From contig NZ_JAHHZO010000004.1 of the NCBI RefSeq assembly GCF_018760785.1, positions 248,001 to 312,000 on the forward strand: 64,000 nt of DNA, written 5' to 3'. The DNA is from Rhizobium sp. CSW-27 (GTDB lineage Bacteria > Pseudomonadota > Alphaproteobacteria > Rhizobiales > Rhizobiaceae). Made by a program: the position numbers and the translations under genes. Numbering within the stretch: the stretch's first letter is position 1; each line of letters opens with the position of its first letter. The notes beneath the pieces were generated by a model, which was not told the origin of the DNA, made no database searches, and saw only the letters and a program-made list of their open reading frames with translations. This document shows positions 8,946 through 18,085 of the stretch, piece after piece.

Positions 8946-10175
8946 TCAGGTCGCGTTGCTGACCTGAATTTTCAGGGTGGTGGGGTCGAAGGCGCCGCCG
9001 CGCGTATCCTTGCCGACGAGATCGGCGGGGATGCCGAGCGTCACGGTCCGGGCGCCGCCGGTCTTGCTGAGCGCCGACTTGGCGACGCTGCCCAGCGTGA
9101 AATTGGACACCACGAACGACACGAAGTCGGCCGGCGCGGCCTCGCCCTCCTGCGCCAGAAGGTGCAGCGAAAGCTGGGTTTCCGCGCTGAGATCGGCGAG
9201 CGCCTGCAGATCCTTGCGCAACACCGTCAGGTTCATCGACAGCTGCATGGTGCCGAGGAACACATCGGGCGAAAGCTTGGTCGGGCTGATCACCGAAGGT
9301 GCCGAGGCCTGCAGATCGAGCGTCATATCGAAGCTCGTCAGGTCCAGTTCGTCGCCGGACCCGAAGCGCAGCACCGCTTCAGACGCCGCAAGCGAATCGG
9401 AGGTCGGCTCGACAGGGCTGGTGAAGTGCGGAGCCGCAGACCCTTCCTTGACGTCGAGCGCACCGGTTCCGGTCCAGCCATATTCGCAGTCCAGCAGGCC
9501 GTCGGCGTTCATGCGCAGCGTGAAGCGCGACCAGCGGCAGTCGGTAAAGACTTCCGAGGCGTCGAGATCGTATTCGTGCTCCTCGATGGTGAAATAGGAT
9601 TTCGTCAGCGCGCCGGCCCCGCCGTTGATCAGCACCCGGCCCGGCCGCGTGATGGTGAAGGTGGTATCGGGCGAGGCATTGGCCGTCAGCGTTTCGGCCG
9701 TGGTGATCGTGGTGGCGGTCAGCCCCGTGATGCGCAGATTGCGGTTGTTGTTTGCCGCATCCGGCAGGCCCGTGGCGCGCACCACGTCACCGACGCGCAG
9801 CCCCTGCGTGATCCAGCTGCCGGCCGCCGCCACGATGGTGTTCGCGCCGGTCGTCACGCTGGTCATCGCAGCCTGCGTGATCGCCAGATCGGCGGACGAC
9901 CAGCTGTTGCGCATCAGCGCCTCCAGGATCGGATCGGCGCGACCGAGCCCCAGTTCGCTGGCATAGGTGCCGGTGGTGCGGCGCGAGCCATGCCGGCCCC
10001 GCTGCTGCTGGCCGTCGCGCCGCACCAGCTGCGACTGCACGGCCTGCTTGGTCAGCTGGCCGCCCTGCCCGCCTGTGGTCCACAGGACCAGTCCGTCGGT
10101 TCCGCTGGCCTGCGCCCCTTTCGCCGACTGCTGCTTGAGGGCCACATATCCATTCCAGTTCTCAGAATAGCTCAT
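8946..10175 (-). CDS. Phage major tail (tube) protein
   Basis: 409 aa. The protein is rich in Thr, Ser and Asp with many alternating beta strands, and has the layout of long siphophage tail tube proteins: a conserved N-terminal domain (SENWNGYVALKQQ), a central inserted region (about residues 100-180) that looks Ig-like, and a C-terminal tube domain ending FDPTTLKIQVSNAT. It forms the polymerised tail tube around the tape measure. It lies after the tail terminator gene and before the chaperones and tape measure, as expected. Confidence 0.8.
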   Translation of the reverse strand: MSYSENWNGYVALKQQSAKGAQASGTDGLVLWTTGGQGGQLTKQAVQSQLVRRDGQQQRGRHGSRRTTGTYASELGLGRADPILEALMRNSWSSADLAITQAAMTSVTTGANTIVAAAGSWITQGLRVGDVVRATGLPDAANNNRNLRITGLTATTITTAETLTANASPDTTFTITRPGRVLINGGAGALTKSYFTIEEHEYDLDASEVFTDCRWSRFTLRMNADGLLDCEYGWTGTGALDVKEGSAAPHFTSPVEPTSDSLAASEAVLRFGSGDELDLTSFDMTLDLQASAPSVISPTKLSPDVFLGTMQLSMNLTVLRKDLQALADLSAETQLSLHLLAQEGEAAPADFVSFVVSNFTLGSVAKSALSKTGGARTVTLGIPADLVGKDTRGGAFDPTTLKIQVSNAT

Positions 10176-10232
10176 CAGAGCGCTCCTCAGTCATATCCGC
10201 ATCGAGGCGGGTTGATGTTGATGATGACGGCC

Positions 10233-10685
10233 TCAGCCGCGATGCCAGTAGACGAACGGACACGTCATGGTCGTGCCGAACCAGTTTCCGTCATCGGAGC
10301 GGCTGGCGCCGCCCGCCGGATAGGGATCTTCGGTGCGCACGTAGCAGCCGGGCGCATCCTCGTAGAATTTCTTGCGGCGGAAGATCTCGCCGATTGCGAC
10401 CGCATATTCCTTGCCGAGCGCCGTGCCGCTGCCCCGTGGCGTGAAGACATGCACCATGATCAGCCCGTCATAACGGTAGACGTGATTGCCGGGCTGCCCC
10501 TGCCCCACGATTTCGCTGCCGATGCATTCGATCTCCAGGTTGGCCCATGGCTGCAGTTCGCCCTGACTATTGACCGGCGGCCACGGCGCGGCCGGATCTT
10601 CGTTCTGGAAGGTGACGCGCGTCGTCAGCCAGCCGGCCTCCAGACGTGCACGGATCGCCGCTTCCGCGCCTGCATAGCTCGCCAT
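10233..10685 (-). CDS. Putative tail terminator (DUF4128-like) protein
   Basis: 150 aa from ATG 10685. Begins MASYAGAEAAIRARLEAGW, a pattern common to phage tail terminator or tail completion proteins of about 130-150 residues, with a following beta-rich body (EIECIGSEIVG, GLIMVHVFTP). It sits between the head-tail connector genes and the tail tube gene, where the protein that caps the tail tube is normally encoded. Family assignment is by pattern and position only. Confidence 0.65.
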   Translation of the reverse strand: MASYAGAEAAIRARLEAGWLTTRVTFQNEDPAAPWPPVNSQGELQPWANLEIECIGSEIVGQGQPGNHVYRYDGLIMVHVFTPRGSGTALGKEYAVAIGEIFRRKKFYEDAPGCYVRTEDPYPAGGASRSDDGNWFGTTMTCPFVYWHRG

Positions 10686-10694
10686 GGTGCCCTC

Positions 10695-11405
10695 TTACCG
10701 TTCTGTGATGACCAGCGCCGGAAACCGCACGTCGCGCTGATTGTGGGCGGTGGCGCCATGGGTGCGGGCAATCCTGCTTTCGACCACGCCCGAAGCGGCA
10801 CGCGCCTCGCCGTCGTGACCAAGCCACCAGGATTTCCCGGATGACGGCGCCTTGGCCTGGTTGATGCTGTTGCCGCCGATGAAAGCCCGATAGGTAAACT
10901 GGATGCTTGCCACATTGCCGAAGCGCCCCATCACGATGCGCCGCGCCTGCTGGTAGACCTTGTCCGACCCCGCCACCCGCATCGTCATCGAGCCGACTTC
11001 AATCTTGCGGCTGTATGGCAAAGGGTTGAGGATCGTGATCTCGGATCCCGGCTTCCAGTCCTTCAGGCCGGTAGCCGGAACACCGTCGATGGTGATCATG
11101 TGGGCATTGCGGTAGTCGCCGGAGAGAACCGGTGACAGGTCGAACAGCGTTTCCATGGCGAACTGCACGATTTCGTCAAACCGCTGGTACTGGTAGACGA
11201 TCACGCCATCCGGCCGCGCGCGCTCTTCCGGCGCACCGAGCACGCCATCGACGATCCGGACGAAAGCCTGCGGCTTGGGATCGGCCGCCATCACCTTGGC
11301 GTGCTCCCGCTTTGCCGTGCGAACCAGCAGATCCCGGGTCGCATCTTCCGTATCCTGCTTCAGGACGCGGACGGTCTCGCCGATGGACAGGACGCGCCGC
11401 GCCAT
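10695..11405 (-). CDS. Phage head-tail / tail completion protein, unknown family
   Basis: 236 aa from ATG 11405, whose start overlaps the stop of the preceding gene as TGATG. The N-terminus is helical (VLSIGETVRVLKQDTEDATRD) and the middle is beta-rich (EITILNPLPYSRKIEVGSM). Size and place in the connector cluster suggest a minor virion protein or HK97-gp10-like tail completion factor. No family signature certain enough to name. Confidence 0.6.
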   Translation of the reverse strand: MARRVLSIGETVRVLKQDTEDATRDLLVRTAKREHAKVMAADPKPQAFVRIVDGVLGAPEERARPDGVIVYQYQRFDEIVQFAMETLFDLSPVLSGDYRNAHMITIDGVPATGLKDWKPGSEITILNPLPYSRKIEVGSMTMRVAGSDKVYQQARRIVMGRFGNVASIQFTYRAFIGGNSINQAKAPSSGKSWWLGHDGEARAASGVVESRIARTHGATAHNQRDVRFPALVITER

Positions 11406-11731
11406 CAGCCCTTCACCAGAATGTTGATGCGCACCACCACGTCATTCATGCGGATCACCTCCGGGGCAATCTCGATGGCGCGCGGCACGCCATCGACGAC
11501 CACGCGGGCACCCACCGCCGGCAGATCGGCCCCCTGCAGTCCGCTGGGAGAGATCGTCACCTTCTTGTGCGACTGCGTGATGGTGCCAACCACCTCGTCG
11601 GCCGTGACACCACGCACAAAGGCCTGCATTACCTGTTCGCCTGCGGCGCTGTTGCCCCGCCGCAGGGAAACCGTCTGGCCATTGCGGGCAAGCGCGCGAT
11701 CGAGGATGGCAATGGCGTTATCGGGCGTCAT
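11405..11731 (-). CDS. Head closure / head-tail adaptor-like protein
   Basis: 108 aa. Its start overlaps the stop of the upstream connector gene as ATGA. The small beta-rich body (GQTVSLRRG, VTISPSGL, VDGVPRAIEIAPEVI) resembles SPP1 gp16/HK97 head-tail adaptors that seal the portal after DNA packaging. Function is inferred from size, composition and neighbours. Confidence 0.6.
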   Translation of the reverse strand: MTPDNAIAILDRALARNGQTVSLRRGNSAAGEQVMQAFVRGVTADEVVGTITQSHKKVTISPSGLQGADLPAVGARVVVDGVPRAIEIAPEVIRMNDVVVRINILVKG

Positions 11732-12336
11732 GCAAACACCTTGAGGCCGAACAGCAAGCGTTCGCAGGCCGCCTCGATGATCCGCCCCGCCTGTTCCGAG
11801 ACCGTATATTCGGTGCGGCCGACGCCTTCGACCTCCTCGGCCCGCAGGAACAGGTTTTCCGCGCCAATCGACCGCAGGTGCTGGACAGACAGGATGATGG
11901 CCTGCCTTACCTGCGGCGGCACGGCGCCCGTGCCGCCATCCATGACGGAAACGCCATCATAGCCGGCGCGATAGCGGATGCGCACGGCGTCCGGTATCTC
12001 CGCAAGAGCAGGCATCGCCCATGACTGCTTGAACCAGACGTGAGCGGCCGTATTGCCCCAGACATCAAGGGCAACTTCCTGCTCGTCGCCATTCACGTCC
12101 GTGTAGTAGACGCCCTCCACCGCAATCAGCGGCGGATACGGCAGGCGAAGTGTCCGGCATGGCCACAGATCGAGCCCGAGCTCAAGCGTCTGCGGGCCAA
12201 GCGCACGGCCAAGCCAGCCATCCGGGCCATCGATCGCAGCCGTCACGGCGGCAATCATGATCTCCGCATTGGTGCCACCGCCAACGTCCTCCGGTTCGAC
12301 AAGAGGATCAGGCGGCACGATGACCCGGATGCTCAT
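11728..12336 (-). CDS. Head-tail connector protein (gp6-like)
   Basis: 202 aa from ATG 12336, which has GAGG seven bases upstream. An alternative TTG at 12348 overlapping the previous stop would add four residues. Contains the pattern of gp6-type adaptors: an N-terminal helical part (NAEIMIAAVTAAIDGPDGWLG), a beta insert (LRLPYPPLIAVEGVYYTD) and a C-terminal helical pair (VRQAIILSVQHL, AACERLLFGLK). Such proteins form the ring beneath the portal. Confidence 0.72.
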   Translation of the reverse strand: MSIRVIVPPDPLVEPEDVGGGTNAEIMIAAVTAAIDGPDGWLGRALGPQTLELGLDLWPCRTLRLPYPPLIAVEGVYYTDVNGDEQEVALDVWGNTAAHVWFKQSWAMPALAEIPDAVRIRYRAGYDGVSVMDGGTGAVPPQVRQAIILSVQHLRSIGAENLFLRAEEVEGVGRTEYTVSEQAGRIIEAACERLLFGLKVFA

Positions 12337-12344
12337 CGGCAGCC

Positions 12345-12716
12345 TCAATCGACGACGATGTGAAAGGCGCCGGTCTTGGCGTTGCCGCCGGAGGCGATGG
12401 CGATCTTGACGCGATCATTGGCAAGCCCGATCGGCGCCTGAACCGCCGTGCCGCCGGAGGCATAGAGCGAGGCGACACCGGCCTGCGAATGCGTCGGCAT
12501 GCGCGGCGCCACCACGGCCGATGCATTGACATCGTTCTGTGCCCAGAGGCTGATGCCGGTCGCCTCGCCGGTCACCGTGAAATCCACCCCGTTGTCGAAG
12601 CCGCCAGATCCCGGCTTCACATACTCGATCTGGTGGATCTTGCCCGAGAACCGGGGCGTATAGGCTACCGCCGAGCCGTCGGCTGCGGTGGTGATGTTAA
12701 CCTTGAAACGCTTCAT
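12345..12716 (-). CDS. Phage structural protein, possibly capsid decoration
   Basis: 123 aa from ATG 12716 with AGGGAAAA upstream. All-beta composition (FKVNITTAADGSAVAYTPRFSG, KIAIASGG) and position just after the capsid gene suggest a capsid accessory or decoration protein, or a head fibre base. No named family recognised. Confidence 0.6.
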   Translation of the reverse strand: MKRFKVNITTAADGSAVAYTPRFSGKIHQIEYVKPGSGGFDNGVDFTVTGEATGISLWAQNDVNASAVVAPRMPTHSQAGVASLYASGGTAVQAPIGLANDRVKIAIASGGNAKTGAFHIVVD

Positions 12717-12746
12717 CGTCTTTTCCCTTCGTGGACCGGTGGCCCG

Positions 12747-12971
12747 TTATCGTGGCTTGCGGGTGCTGCCGTTTGTGGAAGACTTGTTTTCCAGCGGCGG
12801 AGCAGCCTTGTTGCGAAGCGTGGCGGCGGCCTTGGCCGGTCCGATACGCTCCAGTGTGCGGGGTGCGAGATGGCCGAGGTCGGCCGTGGTGCCGATGCGC
12901 GTTTCGCCTTCCGCATACCAACGGTCGCCGTCATGGGCGCGCAGCACCTTCCATTCCTGTTCATCTGCCAT
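12747..12971 (-). CDS. Small phage protein, unknown
   Basis: 74 aa from ATG 12971, preceded by GGGAGATCCCC, an excellent ribosome binding site that decides this start over longer frames. Begins MADEQEWKVLRAHDGDRWYA and ends in a basic, Pro/Ser-rich tail. Located between the capsid gene and a putative decoration gene. The N-terminal half resembles short phage proteins that carry a WYxxG-type motif, but no function can be assigned. Confidence 0.65.
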   Translation of the reverse strand: MADEQEWKVLRAHDGDRWYAEGETRIGTTADLGHLAPRTLERIGPAKAAATLRNKAAPPLENKSSTNGSTRKPR

Positions 12972-13033
12972 GGGGATCTCCCTCTGGAGAAAGGGCGGGC
13001 GATCGAAGTGCCCGCCCGTCGATGCGATCAGCC

Positions 13034-14344
13034 TCAGGCGGCCAGGGCCACGTCGAAATCGCCGTAGACGAAGGCCTCCGGACGGTAGACGGCAAGCGCA
13101 AGGCGCTCTTCGCCAAGGATCGTCACGAGGTTCTTCGTGAAGTCGTCGTTGACGTAGCCGACCTCGATGCGCGACTCCCAGCGATCGAACAGCTGGGCAC
13201 CCTGCCGGAAGGCGCCGGTCAGGAACTTGCGAACACCAATGGCCTGCGTATCGACGACAGGCAGACGCCACAGCGTCGGCGCGGTCGAACCTTGCGGATT
13301 GCCGATGATGTAGCGGCCAATGCCGTCCTTCATCGTTTCGATCATTGCCCAGTCGATCGGGTTCAGCACGTGGCCGGTCGCCGGGTATTCCGCCAGCGCC
13401 GCCTGCAGCATTGCAAGGCGCAGAACATCCAGCATGGTCTGGTCTGCAATCGAGATCGGAGCCGAATAGGCCGATGCCTGCGGAATGATCCCGTAGAGGT
13501 TCTGCCCGGTATTGTCGCCGGACAGCAGCTGCTGCTCTTCCTTCAGCGCCAGACCGTAGTCCAGGCGGGCGTCGATCATGGAACGCAGCTGCGGGATGTC
13601 GTCCAGGACCTGCTTGGAGGCCTTCATCCAGTGCGCGATGACCTTGGCCGAGGTGGTCATCAGGTCCAGCGTGATGTCGGACGAGGGCTTTGCCGCACCT
13701 TCCGCCACCGTGTCGGCGCCGTTCGTGAAGCCGGTTTCCTTGACGTACTCGATGGTATTGCCGCCCATCTGGCCCGGCGTGAACAGGCTGCGCACCGTCA
13801 TGCGACGCTGCGGAAGCTCCTGGATGCCGGCAAGCCGCGTCGGAGCGATGGCGTCACCGACGGAACCGACGGAGCTCGTCGTGGCGGAGGTCAGCGTGGC
13901 CTTCACCTTCAGATCCGCGCCGCGCGCATTCTTGGAGAAGCCGGTTTCCTTCCAGGCCTTGAACCCGTCGCTTTCGACAAACTGCTCACCGAAGGACTTT
14001 TCCGGCGTGGCGCCGTTGCCCGGACCGCGCGCCATCTTCTGCTCGATCTCGGCAAGCTGCTCCTTCAGCGCGTTCATGTCGATGAGCGCGCCATCCGCCT
14101 TTTCCTTCAGCGAATTGGTCAGCGCCTCGCCGGACTTGGCCTTGCCGAGCGCCTCTTCGGCGATCGCCTTCACCTTGTCCACGGCGGTGTCGATCATGCC
14201 CTTGACTTCGGTGGCCAGCTGCTCCGCCGTCTTGGTCGGCGGATGGCCGGTGCCATCGCGCAGATAACGTCCAGCCTTGCGCTCATTGGGCGTCATCGCG
14301 CCCAGGATGCTGGCATTGGCCAGCAAGTGGTGCTTCATTCTCAT
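13034..14344 (-). CDS. HK97-family major capsid protein
   Basis: 436 aa from ATG 14344 with AGGA eight bases upstream. Residues about 40-105 form a Lys/Glu/Ala-rich coiled coil typical of the delta (scaffold) domain that the protease removes. From about residue 120 the HK97 fold follows, with conserved patches such as GDAIAPTRLAGIQELPQRR, ASKQVLDDIPQL and a C-terminal FVYGDFDVAL. The gene follows the prohead protease as usual in HK97-type head cassettes. Confidence 0.92.
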   Translation of the reverse strand: MRMKHHLLANASILGAMTPNERKAGRYLRDGTGHPPTKTAEQLATEVKGMIDTAVDKVKAIAEEALGKAKSGEALTNSLKEKADGALIDMNALKEQLAEIEQKMARGPGNGATPEKSFGEQFVESDGFKAWKETGFSKNARGADLKVKATLTSATTSSVGSVGDAIAPTRLAGIQELPQRRMTVRSLFTPGQMGGNTIEYVKETGFTNGADTVAEGAAKPSSDITLDLMTTSAKVIAHWMKASKQVLDDIPQLRSMIDARLDYGLALKEEQQLLSGDNTGQNLYGIIPQASAYSAPISIADQTMLDVLRLAMLQAALAEYPATGHVLNPIDWAMIETMKDGIGRYIIGNPQGSTAPTLWRLPVVDTQAIGVRKFLTGAFRQGAQLFDRWESRIEVGYVNDDFTKNLVTILGEERLALAVYRPEAFVYGDFDVALAA

Positions 14345-14366
14345 GGCTCTGTCCTGTTGGCTTGGG

Positions 14367-15062
14367 TTACCCGCGCAGCAATGCCTGCATGAACGCGGTT
14401 GCTTTTTCCGCTTCGGCAGAGTCCCTCTGCCCCTTCAGGTGGAGACGCGCGGCACGCTCCGCCTGCGAATTCGAGAAGCCCAATCCCTTGAGCCAGACCT
14501 CGAACTCCCGTTCTGTCAGCCGGTCCCCGGCCTTCAGTCTGTCCGTCAGCTGGTGCAGCTGCTTGGCTGCCTTCACGCTGGTAATGGTTGCATTGTCGTT
14601 GGCGCCGATCGACACGATCGAGACCTCGCGCAGGTCGATCTTTTCCAGCGTCCAGACGCCGGTATCGGTATCGACGGAATATTCCCGGATGCGATAGCCG
14701 ATCGACAGCCCGTCGATGTCGCCGCTCTTGATCAGGGCATAGGCCTCGCGCGCCTGCTGGACATCCATGTTCAGCTTGCCCTGCAGGAAGAGGCCCCGGT
14801 CATCCTCGACAGCCTTGGTCCACTTGCCGATGGGCCTGGACGGATCGTGCTGCCAGAACATTTTCGGCATGCCGCTCTTCAGAGATTCGGTATAGGCACC
14901 AGGCGCGATCACGTCGCCATAGGCATCCGGTTCACCGCCGAAGGTGCTGCCATAGCCTTCGAACTCACCATTGTCGGTGATGGACTTGATGGCCAGCGCC
15001 GGGCCAGCCTTGACCATGTCATCTGCGGATTTCACGAGATCCATGCGAGAAAAGATCGTCAT
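14367..15062 (-). CDS. HK97-family prohead maturation protease
   Basis: 231 aa, starting as an ATGA overlap with the portal stop. The U35 serine protease signature is visible: EFEGYGSTFGGEPDAYGD, then a His in FWQHDPSRPIGKW and the nucleophile Ser in DGLSIGYR, followed by LREVSIVSIGAND. It cleaves the capsid delta domain during head maturation. The C-terminal 70 residues are a charged helical extension, common in this family. Confidence 0.93.
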   Translation of the reverse strand: MTIFSRMDLVKSADDMVKAGPALAIKSITDNGEFEGYGSTFGGEPDAYGDVIAPGAYTESLKSGMPKMFWQHDPSRPIGKWTKAVEDDRGLFLQGKLNMDVQQAREAYALIKSGDIDGLSIGYRIREYSVDTDTGVWTLEKIDLREVSIVSIGANDNATITSVKAAKQLHQLTDRLKAGDRLTEREFEVWLKGLGFSNSQAERAARLHLKGQRDSAEAEKATAFMQALLRG

Positions 15063-16318
15063 GCCGATTGCCCCTGTTGCTGCTCCGCGATCAGCTGGCG
15101 GATCGCCTCTGCGTCAATTTCCGTGATCGGCCGATTCTGCATCTGCATCCTCGGCACGTCGCCGCCGTCGACGGGCGGCATGTTTTCCAGCTTGCGGACC
15201 TCGTTGATCGTCATCGCGCCAATGCCCGTCATCACCTGGTAGAACCGGGAGCGGGCGGCGCTGTCACCGCGCAACAGGCCATCGAGGTTGATCTCGATGG
15301 TGATGCCGTTTGCACGATCCGCAGGTGTCAGAAGCTGCTTTTCGAGCGCCTGCTCGATGCGCTTCAGGCGGCGCCGCAATGTGAACTTCTGGAACGTCAG
15401 CACCTGCTGCTCCAGGCTGGTCGGATAGCCGCTCGATTTCTCGTTGTGGCCAATCAGGAAGGGCGGGACACCGAAGAACCGGCAGACCTCCTCCACCGAG
15501 AAAGCACGAGACTGCAGCATCTGCGCATCTTCCGGCTTGATCGACAGCGCTTCCAGCTTGGCGCCGCCCTCGGAAATGTAAGGCCGGCCGGAATTGACGG
15601 CGCCCGCATAGCGCTCCAGCAGCTTCTTTTCGGCAAGATCGCGCTGTTCCGGCGTCAGCCACTTGTCGAACACCAGCTGGAAGAACGGCCGCAACCCGTT
15701 GCGGAAGGTGGCCGCAGCCGACCGGTTGATGGCTTGCGCCAGGCCGAAGGATTCCCGCCCGAAATGCAGGGTGGACAGGCCGCCGAGCGGATCACCCCCG
15801 AAGCCACGGATATGCAGCATCGTGGCATCTGTCTCGACATAGGATCTGCCATCCTTCGTCCATTTGTACTCCAGCGCCCCCGCCTCGGTGCGACGGACGG
15901 AGACGATCCTCGGCGAGACAGGAACCAACGAGACGATGCGAGTGCCAGTACGCGTGGCAGTACGCTCGATCCGGGCATAGGCATTCCCCCAGAGCTCCAG
16001 CGAGGAAATGACGAACTCCCAGAAATCGACGGCCGTCTGGTCATAGTTCGGGCTGTCATGCAGCAGCCGATAGAGCGGGTGGTCCTTGGCGACAATCCTG
16101 TCCCCGTTTGCGTCGGTGCGGTAGACCATCACCGGCAGGCTGGCGATCGTTCCGCACAGCAGGTTGACGCAGGCCCAGACGGCCGACAGCGCCAGAATAC
16201 TGTCGCTGCTGACGGTCTCCCCTGTCTCGCTGCGCGCGCCGTCCGGATACCACCCTGCAGGGCTGGCGATGCTGAGCCGCTGAACGAAGAAGCCGGCCAT
16301 CTTCCGAAGTATCTTCAC
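15059..16318 (-). CDS. HK97-family phage portal protein
   Basis: 419 aa, starting as an ATGA overlap with the terminase stop. Conserved patches include ALSAVWACVNLLCGTIASLP, WEFVISSLELWGNAYARI, FGVPPFLIGHNEKSSGYPTSLEQ and LRGDSAARSRFYQ, all characteristic of HK97-type portals. It forms the dodecameric ring through which DNA enters and leaves the head. Confidence 0.95.
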   Translation of the reverse strand: MKILRKMAGFFVQRLSIASPAGWYPDGARSETGETVSSDSILALSAVWACVNLLCGTIASLPVMVYRTDANGDRIVAKDHPLYRLLHDSPNYDQTAVDFWEFVISSLELWGNAYARIERTATRTGTRIVSLVPVSPRIVSVRRTEAGALEYKWTKDGRSYVETDATMLHIRGFGGDPLGGLSTLHFGRESFGLAQAINRSAAATFRNGLRPFFQLVFDKWLTPEQRDLAEKKLLERYAGAVNSGRPYISEGGAKLEALSIKPEDAQMLQSRAFSVEEVCRFFGVPPFLIGHNEKSSGYPTSLEQQVLTFQKFTLRRRLKRIEQALEKQLLTPADRANGITIEINLDGLLRGDSAARSRFYQVMTGIGAMTINEVRKLENMPPVDGGDVPRMQMQNRPITEIDAEAIRQLIAEQQQGQSA

Positions 16319-18081
16319 TGTGCCTCCGCAAGGCTTTCGAAGAAGCCACTCATTCCGTCATCCTCAGCCGCCATCGAGAGGCCGACCGCCATGACGCTCG
16401 CCACGATGCCGTCGATCTTTTCCGCGCTCTTCTTCTTGGTCGGCGCATAGTTCAGGTTGTCGTCGAACTTCACGGCGGTGTTGCCCGCCATCCAGCGCAG
16501 GACAGGATGGCCGCCATGATCGACCTTCCCCGCCATCACCAGCCGCTCAAACAGCTTGGTCGGTTCGCCGAGTGTCGGTATGCCCTGCCGCATCGGACGG
16601 AAGAGTTCCGCATCCACGCCGTCCTTCACCATGTCGGTGTAGAGCTTCGTGGCATTCCACGGGTCGTAGCCGATCAGCGCCACATCGTGGCGCTCCAGAT
16701 CCTCGTAAAGCGCATTGCGGATGTAATCCTGATCGACGTAATCGCCGGGGGTCTGCTCCAGCGCAGCGGCTCCCCCGACCAGGGAAACCCACTTTTCGTA
16801 GGACACGCGGTCCTGCCTGGTGCGTCGTGCAACCACGCCTTCCGGAACCCAGAACCTCGCTGACAAAACCCAGCGATCCGTCGTGTCGTCCGGAGGAAAG
16901 GCCAACAGGCGCGCCGTAATGTCCTCGTTCGACGACACGTCGATGGCGGCAAAGCATCGCCGACCTTCAAGCCCTTCGCCTTTCGCCCAGCCACGCCATG
17001 CATCCTTGTTCGAAGAGCAGGCATCCCAGCGCTTCATGTTCAGCCAGCGAACGACCGCGTCGATCCACTGGTTGGCGTGGTAGCAGCGGAAATGCGCTTC
17101 TGCGCGCGGATTGTCCGCTGCAATCGCCGCCTCGCGCCGGAGGAACTGCACGGTCGGCGAGATCCCGAGCGACGGATTTGCCTTCTTCCAGTTCTTCTCG
17201 TCGGCCCAGTCGTCGTCCGGATCGAGCGCGAAGATGACGACAAGCGTGGTCGGATCATCCGTCCTCCCTTCAAGGATGCTCTGACTTTCCTCCCAGAGAT
17301 CCCATCCCGTCCGGTTCGACTTCACGCCAGCCGTGGACGCGTAAAGTTCGATCGGCTGCAGTCTGGTGCCGGTGCCCTGCCGCAGGAAGTTCGCCAGATC
17401 CGGCGTTTCCCATTCGTGCATCTCGTCGCCGGTAATGACCGTCGGCGATTTGCCGTGCTTGCCTTCGGGCTTGCCGGACAGGAGCTCGAACAGCGCCCGG
17501 ATCTTCGGCAGGTAGATCGACTTCTTGAACAGCTGCGCGTCGGACAGGCCCGGCGCCATGCTGATCATGGCCTTCATCTTGTTGAAGATGATGGCAGCCT
17601 GGTCGGTGTCGCGCGCAAAGACATAGCCCTGCCCGCCGACGACACCATCCAGGATGAAGAACAGCAGCGACAGCGCCGCCAGGAACTCGCTCTTGCCGTT
17701 CTTGCGCGGCACCCAGAGCATCAGCCTCCGGAAGATCCGCACATGCACCGTCATCGGCTGGCCGGTCTGCTCATCGATGATTTCCATCGGCGCTTTCCAG
17801 CCGACGAGCAGCCGGATGATGCAGGCCTGCCAGAAAGCCGGCATGAACGGTTTGCCGGCAAAGCGGTCATCCGTCAGGCGGAACACGCGAGGGAAGAGCG
17901 CAACGGCCGCGTCCGCTTTGGCGGCATCGTACCAGGCGCCCTCTACCCGCGCGCACCGCTCCCAGGCGATCCGCACCCACGCCCATCCCTGACCGTCGGC
18001 AGCATCCTTGACCCAGTCAGGCTCCGGCCAAAGGCACCGGCCGGCTGACGCCTGCACGGCCACGGCTGAAACGCTGTCCAT
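16315..18081 (-). CDS. Terminase large subunit
   Basis: 588 aa from ATG 18081, four bases after the small subunit stop. The ATPase has a variant Walker A (VPRKNGKSE, near residue 125) and Walker B (TGDEMHEW); the nuclease domain shows FAAIDVSSNED, IGYDPWNA and KFDDNLNYAPTKKKSAEKIDG with conserved acidic residues. It translocates and cuts concatemeric DNA at packaging. The set with an upstream HNH nuclease and P27-like small subunit is typical of cos-packaging HK97-like phages. Confidence 0.94.
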   Translation of the reverse strand: MDSVSAVAVQASAGRCLWPEPDWVKDAADGQGWAWVRIAWERCARVEGAWYDAAKADAAVALFPRVFRLTDDRFAGKPFMPAFWQACIIRLLVGWKAPMEIIDEQTGQPMTVHVRIFRRLMLWVPRKNGKSEFLAALSLLFFILDGVVGGQGYVFARDTDQAAIIFNKMKAMISMAPGLSDAQLFKKSIYLPKIRALFELLSGKPEGKHGKSPTVITGDEMHEWETPDLANFLRQGTGTRLQPIELYASTAGVKSNRTGWDLWEESQSILEGRTDDPTTLVVIFALDPDDDWADEKNWKKANPSLGISPTVQFLRREAAIAADNPRAEAHFRCYHANQWIDAVVRWLNMKRWDACSSNKDAWRGWAKGEGLEGRRCFAAIDVSSNEDITARLLAFPPDDTTDRWVLSARFWVPEGVVARRTRQDRVSYEKWVSLVGGAAALEQTPGDYVDQDYIRNALYEDLERHDVALIGYDPWNATKLYTDMVKDGVDAELFRPMRQGIPTLGEPTKLFERLVMAGKVDHGGHPVLRWMAGNTAVKFDDNLNYAPTKKKSAEKIDGIVASVMAVGLSMAAEDDGMSGFFESLAEAQ

Positions 18082-18085
18082 CCGC